In this document: positions 25,377 to 37,375 of the stretch, one piece after another | How positions within the stretch are numbered: position 1 is the first letter of the stretch | Layout of the letters: every line of letters begins with the position of its first letter | Source: Manihot esculenta | Lineage: Eukaryota > Streptophyta > Magnoliopsida > Malpighiales > Euphorbiaceae | Direction: 5' to 3' | Length of the DNA: 64,000 bases | NCBI RefSeq assembly: GCF_001659605.2 | Contig: NC_035171.2 | Location: 892,044-956,043 of the forward strand | Made by a program: the position numbers and the translations under genes | Notes under the pieces: generated by a model | Database searches by the model: none | Told to the model about the DNA's origin: nothing | What the model saw: the letters and a program-made list of their open reading frames with translations, nothing else

Positions 25377-25590
25377 CTATATTGTGTTAAATGTGATGTA
25401 TACAAAATTCTCAGGCAATTGGGCCAAACTGGGCCGTTCTAGCAAAACTCCTGCCCATTCGACTTGTAGCTTTGTTGTTTGCCACAGTGTTCCAGCAGAG
25501 GGGTTAGCACTGGTGCTTTCACCCAGTGGCTTCTCTACTGTTGGTCTAGATTCATAAAGCGCCAATTGCTCAGCACCAAATTGTTCTTCC
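25377..25590 (-). other. Possible orphan terminal exon or gene fragment, unrecognised
   Basis: On the minus strand a frame beginning EEQFGAEQLALYESRP runs 71 codons to a stop, preceded by TTTGCCAG, which looks like a splice acceptor. Its base composition is clearly less AT-rich than the surroundings. I do not recognise the protein. No upstream exons were found within several kilobases on the minus strand, so this could be a captured or relic exon, or chance. Low confidence. Confidence 0.22.
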
Positions 25591-25607
25591 TGGCAAAGAA
25601 TTAGCAT

Positions 25608-26988
25608 GAAAATTATCCATCAACTTTTACCAATTGCACCAACTTCATACAAATTTTTTACTAAAAATGTTGATTCATTAATATAATTGATTTGTTACAG
25701 AATAATACATAAAAGACCTACAACCTACAAACACAAGTTACAAACTCTTAGGCCCAAGAGATTAAAAACAAATAAAACACACAAGTCCAAAAACAAGTAG
25801 TCCTAAAAACTCGATCCAAAAAGACCAGTAACAAGAACTCAATGGAGGAAAAAGATACTGTCGCTCCTTTCTGTTTGCCGAAGAAAAGAAGCCAAAGAGG
25901 TAAGCTCCTGCTACAATAGCCATATCAGCCGTAAAACACCCACTGAAGCACAAGGAGCGAGAGATCATGAATAAAATAAACCAAAACTTCCAGAAAGGAG
26001 AGCCAAAGCTAAAAAAAATACGTAACCACCAGTTCCATATTAAAGGAAAAATTCTTTCAACCTATTATCGCTCAAGCTAAAGAGATCGCACAAATCAAAC
26101 AACTTCAGCCAAGATGGTGGAAGTGCCTTCTTCGTGACTATTCATGCTTACTGAGTCATGCTATCGTGCTCCATGCATCACCACCAAACTCTTTCACTGG
26201 ACTGACTCGACAATATTTTAGCATCGGTACGTGAAATCCCAACTTGCATGCAAGAGAGTACTAGAGAGCAAACCAGAAAATATAACAAAAGAAAAAGGAA
26301 AAGAAAATAAAAAAAACAATCTTTTTAAAACCACATATCTGCTTCAAACAACTCAGAGAAAAAGCAAGAAAAACAACAAAAAAACACAAAATGTTCCCTT
26401 AACTAGACGGGACAGAGAGAACCGATGAACGGCAAGAGATATAAATGATACTCCTAAAAAAGCTCTCCGAGAAAAAAAATCTTTCTCTAAAATTTAAAAA
26501 AATATATAAAAAATTAGTTGATTTTTGATAATTATTCTTTATATCCACTCAAAAATTAAGCAAAAACAAAAAAAAAAAATCAAATTTCCAAAAATAGCTA
26601 CACAATAAAGATTTTGAAAAATATGAGGGCAGTTTGACTCTATAAAGATAACATTTTATTTGAAAGAGCATCAATAATTATCTACATTATGCATATCATC
26701 CTTCAAATCTTTTAGATAAAATTTTTAGATAAAGTGGTAAAATATATAATGAAAATTTTTATTATTTAACTCATTCTTCTTATATATTGATAAAAAAAAT
26801 ATTGATTTTATTCCTATACATTAGCCGTTTTGTAGGTCTATCAATTTTAATCCAACAATAATTATTTGATACTTTTAACAAACTAGTATGAAAACTGCAT
26901 CGATTACTCTAATCTTAACCTTAAACTAAACTAGATAGATTTGAGTTCAAACAAAAGGATGGCGGCGCCTCCTTTAAGTTGTAGAGAT
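25608..26988. other. Spacer with an A-rich, strand-asymmetric block
   Basis: From about 25690 to 26470 the plus strand is rich in A and C and poor in T, with long A-rich tracts near 26270-26400; the rest is ordinary AT-rich spacer. The asymmetry resembles blocks at about 9260-9900 and 46080-46650 and may mark old non-LTR retrotransposon material in antisense. No coding domain is visible to confirm it. Confidence 0.3.
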
Positions 26989-27156
26989 CACTTTACCAAG
27001 CAAACAAATTAGCCGTCAAGTTAGCACATTCACAATACCAATCTCCATTTGTTTAATTTAATTTTTGTAAAACACTTTACCAAGCAAACAAATTAGCCGT
27101 CAAGTTAGCACATTCACAATACCAATCTCCATTTGTTTAATTTAATTTTTGTAAAA
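26989..27156. repeat. 84-bp tandem duplication
   Basis: Copies 26989-27072 and 27073-27156 appear identical over the full 84-base unit (starting CACTTTACCAAGC, ending TTTTTGTAAAA). The identity implies a recent duplication. It contains no gene. Confidence 0.88.
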
Positions 27157-27204
27157 TAAATACTATATTATATAAATATTGAATTTAATTATTATTTAAA
27201 AGAA

Positions 27205-27292
27205 CTCCAAGACTTAGCCTGGTGGAAAGTGCATCCTGTAGCCTTGAAAGGTCTAAAGGTTTGATTCCCCCAACCCCTATTTCAAAAAAAAA
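27205..27292 (+). mobile_element. tRNA-derived SINE-like fragment
   Basis: TAGCCTGGTGGAAAG (from 27215) resembles an RNA polymerase III A box, and GGTTTGATTCC (27258-27268) is a near-consensus B box, about 30-35 bases apart as in tRNA promoters. The segment is followed by an A-rich tail. No cloverleaf of a functional tRNA can be drawn. This fits the head of a plant SINE; the element is short and its right end unclear. Confidence 0.5.
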
Positions 27293-27364
27293 ATTATTAT
27301 TTAAAAATTTCATTTCAAAAAAAAAAATATTATTATTTAAAAATTATTGAAAAAGACGGAACAG

Positions 27365-30300
27365 ATGAAACGAAACGTCTGTAATGGTATGCAATCTACA
27401 GTCCCTAAAGTCAAAGCCTCGAAATCTCTCTCTCTTTCTGGGAAGAAAATGAAACATCTGCTATTCGAGTATTATGGAACTTGCAATTCTGAGGAAGGTT
27501 TTCGATTACTAAAAGACTATGCGACGCGGCAATTCAATGCTTTCCTCTGGATTTCTCTTGTTACCATCACTGCTCTCTTGCTCGAGAAGCTTTTCAAGTT
27601 GTTTAGTTTATGGTCTAAAGCGAGGAGAATCGCCGGGCCTCCTTGTTCTTCCTTCTTCGGGCATAATCACTTTGGTTCCCGCGGGAATTTCATCGGTGAG
27701 TGATCGGTGATCGATGCACTTGATTTTGGTTTTATTTTATGTTTGTTTGCTGGGAAAGCGAAGGATAGGTTGTAAATTCATTAGAATTTGAAGTTGGAAA
27801 ATTAGTTGATAGTTGAGAGAAAAGGAAGTGAAAGAGGAGTAAGTTAATTAATGTTTAGATACTTTTGTAATTGATTTGACTTCAGGGAAACTGAAGTGAA
27901 TTTATGTCTTTTGTTTAGGATTCAAAGTTGGAAATTAGAACGTTAAAATATTGATAGAGAAAATGAAAAAGAAAAAGGTCAATTACACTGTATAGAATCT
28001 AATTATGTTTGTAGATCCTTTTTGTTTTGGGAGTTAACTAGCTTTTTAATGCTTTGGGCGCGCGTTTAGTTTCGGTTATTAACTGAATGAAAACATTGTC
28101 ATTTCACTCATCTTCTTGGCTCTCAGACCTGTTGTCGGAGCTGCACAATAAATATGGATCAGTTTTCAAATTGTGGTTGGGGCCTACTCAGCTTCTGGTA
28201 TCCATAAAGGACCCAGAACTTATCAAAGAGATGCTTTTGAAGGCTGAGGACAAATTGCCTATTACTGGGAAGGCTTTTCGTTTAGCCTTTGGCCAATCAA
28301 GCCTTTTCTTCTGCTCCTATGAACAGGTACCAAATTTTCCTTCTGTCCCCCTTCTTCCTGCGGCTTCTGCTATCAAATTTCCATCATATATGAATCACAC
28401 ATGTTGCCTTTTGTTATTTGGTAAATTTATCACAACATATCAATGAATTTGGTCGGATCAATATTATTCTTTTGGATCTAATTTACTTGTTTAATTTGAG
28501 AGTTTCATTTGTGTTATAATTGAGATTTCCTACGATAGAATTTCTTAATATTTTGCTATTATTACTTCTCTTCTTGAGACATGGTAAGTTGAATGGCACT
28601 TATGATAGTGAAATAGTGGAGAACTCATTGACAAGAAAGAGCACAAAAGTGGAAACTTGAATGTACACAGTTAAGCTTGATAATATGGCTTCATGATGTC
28701 CTCTGAAAGCAGTAAAGTAGCTCTGTTCTATTAGCCAGGTTTTCTTTCTTGTGGTTAGAAGGTAGATGACTTGAGGATTTAATCAGATGCAACCTTCCTC
28801 ACTTCAGAAGCTACATAAGGATTTCCTAGATTATAACACATACCTTCGAAGAAATCTAAATCAGCTTGGTCACAAGTGAGAATGTTGGGATGTTTCTCTC
28901 TTGTCAGTCAGATAAGTTTTCTAGGACACATCCCTTAATATCGGATCTAAGGTTAACCAATATAAGTTTTCAATTGAATTGAATCCCTTGGGACTATTTC
29001 TTAGGCTTCACCATCAATCTATCTAGTTTTCAAAAAAGTAATTCAGTATTAGATCCTTCTGAATTTATATTTGAAGTAGCCAAGAAAAGACCTATTGTCT
29101 GTTGTAAAAATCTGATTTAGATTCTACCCCTTTCGGATTCTTTATTGATGATATTGGAAGGTATGAACAATTCAGCCTTCTTTTCCATTTGTTTAGTTTA
29201 ACTATGACAATCTGTGTATATTTATGTTGTGCAATGTGCCCACATGTACCTTTTCATATGCAGGCAGAAAAAAGGAGAGAGTCATTGGCATTGCAGTTGA
29301 ATGAAAAGTTGCTTGGTAGAGCAGATATATTTCCTAAATCTGTCATAGATTCTATCATGGAAAGAATAGATGAGATCATGAGCGAAGGAGGTGTTGATTG
29401 TAAAATTGTTTCTCAACATATGGCTTTTACCATTTTGGGGACAACACTCTTTGGAGAAGCATTCTTGGCATGGTCTAAGGCAAATTTCTACGAGGATCTT
29501 TTAATGATGATTGCTAAAGATGCCTCCTTTTGGGCCTCATATAGAGTTACTCCCTTCTGGAAACAGGGATTTTGGAGGTACCAATCTTTATGTACAAATT
29601 TGAAATATTTAACTCAGGATATGGTTCAACAATGCAGAAAAAACTGCAAACTTTTTCATCATGTGGATCAAAACTCAAAGTTTGAAACTGTCAAATACGG
29701 GATGAAAACTGCATCTGGCATACCCTCATCTGGTGTAGTGTTGCAAGATAAATTCTCAAGGAGGCTTGATGGCCATCTTAATTCAAAGGAAGATCCATGT
29801 GGGAATATTATGGGTATGATGTTTCATGGATGCATTGCCACTGCAGGTTTGGTGTCTTCCATCTTGGAGAGGCTTGTCACGACTCCAGAGATCCAGGATA
29901 AGGTAGGTTTTCCTTTAGCTGTGATGGTCATGCAGATGTAATGCTGAGAACTTTGAAACCTGTTTTTTTTTTTTCCTTTCTCATGAGACTGAGGGAGCTG
30001 TGTGAATGTTGCCCTTAATCTCTTTTCCATGCTGTATTTGTTGCAAAATTCCTGCCATTTATTGTGGACATCTGTTATATGCTTTGCTGGTAGGTTATAA
30101 TGCTTTTGAGAACTTAATGTTTCAACTGTTCTTTCTATAGTCTTCTTCAAAATTTAACAGTATATGCAACTTATTAAAATGTGAAGTTCTGTTTTAAATT
30201 AATCATTGAGAGAGTGCATGTTGATTTTCTTTATATTTTGATGAAATTGCATAATTTGTGAACACTGACACAATAGGCAGTGAGTTGGAGTTATGATTAT

Positions 30301-32612
30301 GTTTTATTTTTCTTTTTTGGTATTAGGAAAGGGATTGAAGGTCTACATTGTAATTTACTTGTAAATTAATATTCAAATGTCTGCAGATATACTCAGAAAT
30401 TATTATGGTTAGGCATGGATTGTCAGAAGATGCTCAAAATGTTGATAAGATGGTCTTGCTTTTGGCAACTATTTATGAATCAGCTCGCCTTCTGTCACCA
30501 GGACCTTTGCTGCAAAGATGTTCTTTGAAAGATGGTAAGTCAGAGGCCTTTATATGCCAAGGGCTAATTTGGCTTGGCAGATTTTTCTTTTTCCTGTACT
30601 GAAATCCATAATGTTCGCCTTGCAGAATAGTTTACTTAGAGGAGTTGGCATAGCAGTATATTACCCTTTTTTCATTATCATCAGTTGTGTACCTTGGGAG
30701 CAATATCATAGTGAGCTGCTCTATAACCTATATCTTTGTGAATTTTGGGAAATTTGTCTTCAAAGGTGTGTTCATGTTCATGCACATGCACATGATGGGT
30801 GAGGGTAGAAGGAATGATGGTGTCGAAGGGCTCTATGTAACCAAATGTTGACTAGTGGTTATAGTCCCTTTAGCTTATTGCATGTTTTTTAGTATCATTT
30901 ATGTCAGGTGAGACTTGAGAGCAAATGGAAAATAGCCAGTTGTTCTATATCACTTCACTTTGCCATCTGTGAATTTTATTATTATTTGTTGCCAATGAGT
31001 GCAACCAAGATTGCACTTTAGATTTATGTTACGAGATTTTTTTTCTCCTCTTGAAAAGACCAGCTTAGCTTTATCAATCAGCTTTGATCATGTTACTGCA
31101 TCTTTTCATAATTGCTAATTCTAGTTTTTTTTTTTTTTTTTTCTTTTCATTGTGACTGATTCTTTCTCTTTCTCCTTACAATGCAAGATTTGAGACTCAA
31201 AAATGGTGTAACTATACCAGCTGGAGCAGTACTGGTTGTACCAGTGCATTTGCTGCAGATGGATGAAACTAGTTGGGGGAGTGATGCTAGCAAATTTAAT
31301 CCATATCGGTTTTTGTCAAAAATTGGAAAGGCGACTGATTCAGAGCAGAATATTTCATTTGCAGGTTCTACTCTTTCCTCTTTCCAGTTTGCTTTCATCA
31401 CAAATCATATACTCATGTGAATTGCCTACGATACATAATTTATTACATCTTAGTTAATTATCTATTTAATTGTCTTCTTTATCGTTTAATGTGGGTATTT
31501 ACCGATAACATTTGTTTGCATCACATTTTATTTACACCATTTATGGTACTGTTCATTTTAGGTCACCCCCACATCCAGTATTTCTTGTAACCTATGCTAC
31601 TTGGACTTGGATACATGTGTCAGAAATGAAATGAGTGCATATCTCTGTCTCTGACTTGTCAGCTTTCTAAATACAAAATACAGGGATATGGATTTAAGTT
31701 TAGACATGGGTGTTTGGATACATTATGTTATATAAAATAGACCACAAGAAAGAAGTATAAAATTATATAGTAATAATTATAGTGTAAATAGATGATCAAA
31801 TGCTACTAAATCATTCAAAATACAACCAAATAACTATTTTTTATCTAAAAACATGCTCTTCATCTTAAGGAAAAAGAATACTTTATTAACTATGTGTGAA
31901 TATATTACTCAAGTGTCTCGGTGCATGAATAAATCATTCAAGTGTTTCAGTGCACCAATATGTGTTGTACACATATTCCATGTTGTGTCCCATGAAGTAT
32001 CGTATTGACACGGTCACAAAATGAAGAGTCAACGTATTAGAGCTTCTAACAAGTTCTGGAATGTTCATCCATTACATGCATTGTTAAGCTCAACATAACA
32101 TTCCTCAAAAAGCTTAATAACTAACCAATCTATGAAAATAATATAATCTTCTCAGAGGTTGCTGAAGGGTCCGTTGACCCAACTCGGAGCTCATTCATTT
32201 TGAAAGATCCAAATGACAATGCAGCATTTCTTTCCTTTGGTTCTGGTATCCGTGCGTGCGTGGGTGAGAAATTTGTAATCCGCGGGGTTGCCACTTTGTT
32301 TGCTTCATTGCTCGAACGCTATGAGGTTTGTTGGATAAGTTACCATTTCTTTCTTTACTTGTTCGCGTGAAACAATTGTGTTTATAACAATGTCGTGCTG
32401 CTTAGTCATGACTTACTCGACCTTGCTTCGCAAGTTTTCAAATTTAGGATAGTGAAGTTTTCTTTTTTCTCCCCACATAATTTATGGAATATGAGTGTTC
32501 ATTTTTTGACACAAAATGACAGGTGAGGCGTCAACCAAGACTGGGAAATGACCCGAAATCAAGCGGTCCAGAGATGGTGTTTGTGAGGAGAAACAGTCAA
32601 GAGGAAGATTAA
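27365..32612 (+). CDS. Cytochrome P450 with atypical I helix, 7 exons
   Basis: Exons 27365-27695, 28127-28326, 29264-29902, 30387-30534, 31188-31364, 32156-32325 and 32523-32612 join in frame to 584 residues. Starting instead at the Met codon 27449 (MKHLLFEYYGTCNSEEG) gives 556. An N-terminal anchor (FLWISLVTITALLLEKLF) is followed by a short RRIAGPP hinge. The K-helix YESARL gives ExxR, FNPYRF is the PERF block, and FGSGIRACVGE in exon 6 holds the heme-ligand Cys. The I-helix region reads FHGCIATAGLVSSIL and lacks the usual (A/G)Gx(D/E)T(T/S) proton-relay motif. The layout is that of a non-A-type plant P450 in the endoplasmic reticulum. I could not assign the CYP family with confidence (CYP727-like is possible). 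It looks intact, but substrate and even monooxygenase activity are uncertain. Confidence 0.85.
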
Positions 32613-34403
32613 GTGAGAAGGTTACCATGCATGAACGAGCTTTTTGAATTGTTGCTTCATCAATTCGTTGTTGTATACCCACTTAAACCGAAAATAATCG
32701 CTTCTTCAGAATAGATGGGGAGTCCTTTCCTTTTTTGCTCAGTAGCAGTAGCTGCCAAAGAGGAGGAGGTAGCATGAGTGTTTTAGGTGTCATGCTTTTT
32801 CTCTTCATGTTTTTAGGATGGCTAGAGCGCTGTCCTTAATGCCATGATAAACCTGGTTTGGTTTTGAAGCACTCGAGCCTGCATTCGCTGCCGAGCAGCG
32901 GTTTTCTTCCCCATCTTTCATCTTTGAAGCTGCTACTTATTGTTGTTATCATTTCCCTAATTGTTCTCTCCTATGAACTTTCTTTTTTCTCTCTCCAAGA
33001 GGGAGTTTATGTTGTAACTTGATGCTTACAGAATAATGTGCAACAATGTAATATATTATACTATTTATTTATGAATAAATTCTCCATGATGTGTAGAAGA
33101 GTAAATAAATCAAATCGTTCGTGAACTATCCGAAATTTGATTCGATAAAAGTTCGATCAAATTTAACTCGATTTCTAAACGAGTCAAATTTAAACTTAAT
33201 TTTTAAACTATTAGTAAACAAGTTAAGTTTGAACTCTATAATATCAGACTCGTTAAAACTCATGAGTTCGACTCGTTTTCGAGGTCATAAACGACTCGTA
33301 AATAGTCTCATTGAGATTATTATCATAAAATTGGGATTATTATCATAAAATAAATAAATTTAAACTCTGAATATATTTTTATAAATTAAATTTAAAATTT
33401 TCTAAATTATTAAGATTTAAGAGTTTATTTTTATAATTTTATAAATTAATTTGTATGTATACTTATTTAATTAAAATTATTTAATTTTAAAGTTATTAAT
33501 TTTAAATTAAAATTTATTATACGTATAAATAAATTAAATTATTTATCAATTATTCAATATTAAATTTAATAAAAACTCTTTACTAAATAAATCAAGTTTG
33601 AATTTCTTAATATTCAGATTGAATTTGAAACTCATAAAATATGAGTTGGACTCAATCTTGAAAAATTTTAACAAATTAAATTTGAGCGGTTCAAACTTTG
33701 ATTTGGTTTGATTATTTTAACTCTTAATGATCTAACCTTTTTATACAACCAAAAAGAATTTCCTGCAAATTTATGTGATTTATAAATTTTCAAAATGGAA
33801 TTATTTCCAACTTAAAATTAGATTTGGTTTAATTTCGGTTATAATTAAATTAATTAAATGGTTTTCCAATTAGATAGAAATTAATGAATTTAATTTTTGT
33901 TAAAATTATTTTTGAAAAAGTTTTACATAGCTTCAATTTAATTAAATCAAGTCGTATTGATTACTAGAAATTAAACAAAATTAAACTAACAGGATGTAGA
34001 AATTTTAGTTTCAATTTACTGGACTTGAGATAAATGATTTTTAGCATGTTAATATTTAACGTTTACGTTATATTAAAATTTTAATTATTAAAACAGATAA
34101 TTAAATAAATTATTACTAAATAATATGTATTTTTTAATTCCACAATAATAAGTTATAATTATTAAGAATTATAACCTTTTTAATAATTATTAATAGTTTT
34201 AATAGCTTATAATTATTTTATAGTGTTTTTTTTTTAAATAGAATTATTTTATAGTGTTAGTTAGAGATTAAAACAAATATTTTTTTAATTCACTTTCTTA
34301 AAATTTAAATAGGAGCAAAATGCAGAACCGGATCAGCAAGTAAAAGTAAAAAAATAGAAAATTATACACATTAAAGGTTACGCAATTGGAGGCCGCAGAT
34401 GAC
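32613..34403. other. AT-rich spacer with TCGA-containing low-complexity repeat
   Basis: 32613 to about 33060 is probably the P450 3' UTR and spacer. From about 33110 to 33740 there are irregular repeats around AACTCG, ATTTGA and AAATTTAA, a style seen in plant miniature elements, but no terminal repeats were established. 33740-34340 is plain AT-rich DNA. Confidence 0.4.
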
Positions 34404-34409
34404 CACGTG
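34404..34409. promoter_or_regulatory. G-box upstream of the cystatin gene
   Basis: CACGTG within GACCACGTGCTTACACGCGT, 133-138 bases before the start codon. G-boxes bind bZIP and bHLH factors, and the ACGT core with the nearby ACGCGT suggests an ABA- or stress-responsive promoter. That is inference from motif only. Confidence 0.45.
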
Positions 34410-34541
34410 CTTACACGCGTCGAAATCTCAGGCATCCATGCAATCGACCAGAAATCTATAAGTTTATGAAATCCCTCGCCTCTTCAAAATACTCTCTTCT
34501 CCACTTTTTCTCATCGTTCTCCTTCCTCCGCAAGAGAAGAA

Positions 34542-35888
34542 ATGGCCACTCTTGGAGGAGTTCGCGATTCCCAATGTGCCGCCAACAGCGTCGAGATCAA
34601 CGCCCTAGGTCGCTTCGCCGTCGACGAACACAACAAGAAAGAGGTAACTAATTCTTTTCTCTGTTTTACGTTTTTCTATTTTCACGGTTTGATTGTTGAA
34701 TTCTGGCTGTGTTTGAAATTCATGTGTGGAATGCCGTGCTGGAACTTGCCAAAGTCGTGAAGGCGAAGGAGCAAGTAGTGGCTGGGACTCTGCATCACCT
34801 TACTATTGAAGCGATCGAGGCTGGAAAGAAGAAGCTTTATGAGGCTAACGTTTGGGTGAAGCCTGGGCTTAATTTCAAAGAATTGCAAGAGTTTAAGCAC
34901 GCCGGCGATGTTGACGCCGGTGTTGCTTCCTCCTTTCCTCCTCAGATGTCGGTGTCAAGAAAGGTCATAAAGGTTTATTAGCTTTGAGATTCCTCCTGCG
35001 TTAGGATCGGGATTCTGACTTGGTTATGTATCAGATGGCCCTGGTTCTGGATGGAAAGAAGTGCCAGCACATGATCCTGCAGTGCAAGATGCTGCCAATC
35101 ATGCTGTGAAGACCATTCAGCAGAGGTCCAACTCATTGTTCCTTGTGAACTTCAAGAGATTGTTCATGCTAAGGCTGAGGTATCCTTTTTGTTTCTTTGT
35201 TTTTCACTTACATTAGAAATTAGAACCTGATATGAAAGATTCCGTGATGGTGGTTTTGGGATTCTAAGTGGTATCGAATTCATTTGAAAAAAATTTTATT
35301 GCACAAGTAGAATGAAACCAAACTGTTTTGAATCATTTGTTGGACTACCCACTACGAATAAAAAAGAGAGCTGTTTGTGATCAGCAAGGCTTGGTTGGTT
35401 TGTCTTGCAAGTGTAATGTAATCCTCAAAGCTGAAATGGGATTCCATTCTGTCCTTTGACGAATCAAAGGCATTCTAGTTGAATGGGGAATGGAAAACTT
35501 CTGTTTTTTGGTATAGTTTTGGCATTGCCATTATATTATATTTTAATTACATTTTCAAGCGAACCAGAAGTTCTTGCATGTAAATTTAGTTTCTGGACCG
35601 ACTCTAGCCGGTCTCTTTCTCATAATTTATGTAGGAATTTACATTGGGAGAATCATGGTTAATGGTGATTGATGTGTACCATATGAACATTCTTCTTCAT
35701 TCCTCCCCTGCCCATACACCCAAGAGTTAATAACTCTTTGTAATTGTGGACAGGTAGGGGATGATTATGCAAAATTTAACATGCTTCTCAAGGTGAAGAG
35801 GGGAAGCAGCGAAGAGAAGTTCAAGGTTGAGGTGCACAAGAAGAATGAAGGCACCTTCCTACTAAATCAGATGGAGCCACACGCCTAA
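34542..35888 (+). pseudogene. Long phytocystatin (cysteine proteinase inhibitor with C-terminal extension), decayed
   Basis: Exon 1 (34542-34643) encodes MATLGGVRDSQCAANSVEI... with the conserved helix motif (ALGRFAVDEHN). The next coding block from about 34733 has [17 protein letters not shown], holding the QxVxG inhibitory loop. Later blocks encode the second cystatin-like domain (GWKEVPAHDPAVQDAANHAV, about 35050; VGDDYAKFNMLLKVKRGSSE, from 35755). This is the layout of carboxy-extended plant cystatins (about 200-240 residues), which inhibit papain-like and legumain proteases. Lesions: no AG acceptor exists between 34644 and the AATGCC exon boundary (TGG stands where AG is expected); the PW hairpin motif is PG ([10 protein letters not shown]); and a one-base deletion near 35135 shifts the frame in the NSLFPYELQE region. 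Retaining intron 1 ends at a TGA at 34758-34760. A functional paralog elsewhere is likely. Confidence 0.75.
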
Positions 35889-37375
35889 CTGTAGTATATA
35901 CTAACACGTTAGATCATAGTCATGTGCATTATTTTCAACCGCTGTGAAGGGTAAACCATGGCTGTCAATTTGTTTCCCTTTGAAGACAAATATGCAGTTA
36001 TAAAGTATTTTTGAAAATTGTCAAATTTAGTTAGTTTTATTTCACTAAATGATGAATTTTTTTTTCACCAAAAAAAAAGTGATGGTTCAGATATAGCTCA
36101 AGCCAAGCATGCACTTCACCATGAATGACACGCTTTTTTCGTATGTTCTTGCCGACGGATCTCATTTTATTGAAATTTAGTATTATGAAGGTGCAACTTG
36201 CTTCTGATGGGCCTTTCCTCACTCTCACTGTCACTGTCACAGAAATCATCTAAGATGGATGAGTATAATTTAGTAATCCTAGATAATCCTAATTTGGCAC
36301 AACATGACCATTACTCCTTTTACACATGTTGGAAGTTTAACAACATTTTCCAACAAGTCCACAACTTCAAAGCAGGTCTGGTGGATGCAGACAGGGAAGA
36401 ACCATTAGAAGTTTATTGAACATGCACAAGAAGAACATGGGTGAAGATTAACAAAAAGAGTCGTTTGCCCTCTTAATTGTTCTAATCTCCTAATCTCTCT
36501 CTCTCTGAACATTTAATAGAATCGTTTAGTAAAATACTTCTGGAGTGACCAAAGCTTCGTCTTTGAAAGGACTATAATTTTCTTGTCATCTGAACAATGG
36601 CATGAAAATATCTCCCGTTCTTTGTGCCGTTTTTTTATACTTGTAAAAGAACAACTAAATAATTTAATAATTTGTTCTTGGAAGAAAAACAAGTTCTACT
36701 TTACTACTTAGTTTAGTTGTGTATACATATTGAATCTGCTTCATGTTTTTGTTACACAAGCATATGGATTCTCTTCTTGCATTTTAATTTTTCACTAATG
36801 AATAAAAAGTTCTTCTGATGCCTAGTTCTTTTTATATATCCATTGAATTAAAAAAAAAAAGGAAAAAAAGAAAAGGGTAACATTTTACCATAGAACTAAT
36901 AGTCCAGTTGCTAAATTAATGTCATGCACTAGCAGTTCAGCATGCTTTATGCTCAGCCAGCAAGCAAACAACCGAACCACCCTCCTAAGCTGCGTCAAAC
37001 TTCCATGAGATATACTAATTAGTTGGATTTGGATACGAAATCAACACAACAATCTTAAACAGCTACTTTTACTAAGGCTGCTACTTTCATCCTACATTAG
37101 ATATTCAAATCACACAAATGTAATGTTCTGAGCAAGTCAACTACTGCAAAGGGTTGTTAGAAGACAGCATGGCAGGAGATGAACGAGATACGGAGAAAAA
37201 CCTAAACTATCTTATCATTTCAGCCTTTCCCGGAAAGGCAGAGATCAAACGTTCATTCTCCAATGGGTACTTGTCTTTCTGGTCTTCACCATATGCTGCT
37301 TTCCTCTCCTTGTATTCACATCCACTAATCATCCCAACCACTAACCAGTTACTAGAAGCTTCCACTAATGATATA
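35889..37375. other. Spacer between cystatin pseudogene and NC2 alpha gene
   Basis: Contains the former cystatin 3' region and, on the right, the 3' UTR of the minus-strand corepressor gene. There is a CTCTCACTGTCACTGTCAC simple repeat near 36220-36240. No further gene is supported. Confidence 0.5.

Noticed and set aside
27205..27292. A functional tRNA gene
   Set aside because: Box A and B matches exist but no acceptor, anticodon and T stems fold into a cloverleaf.
33110..33740. Miniature inverted-repeat element
   Set aside because: Short repeated words around TCGA and AAATTT are present, but no matching terminal inverted repeats or target duplication could be established.
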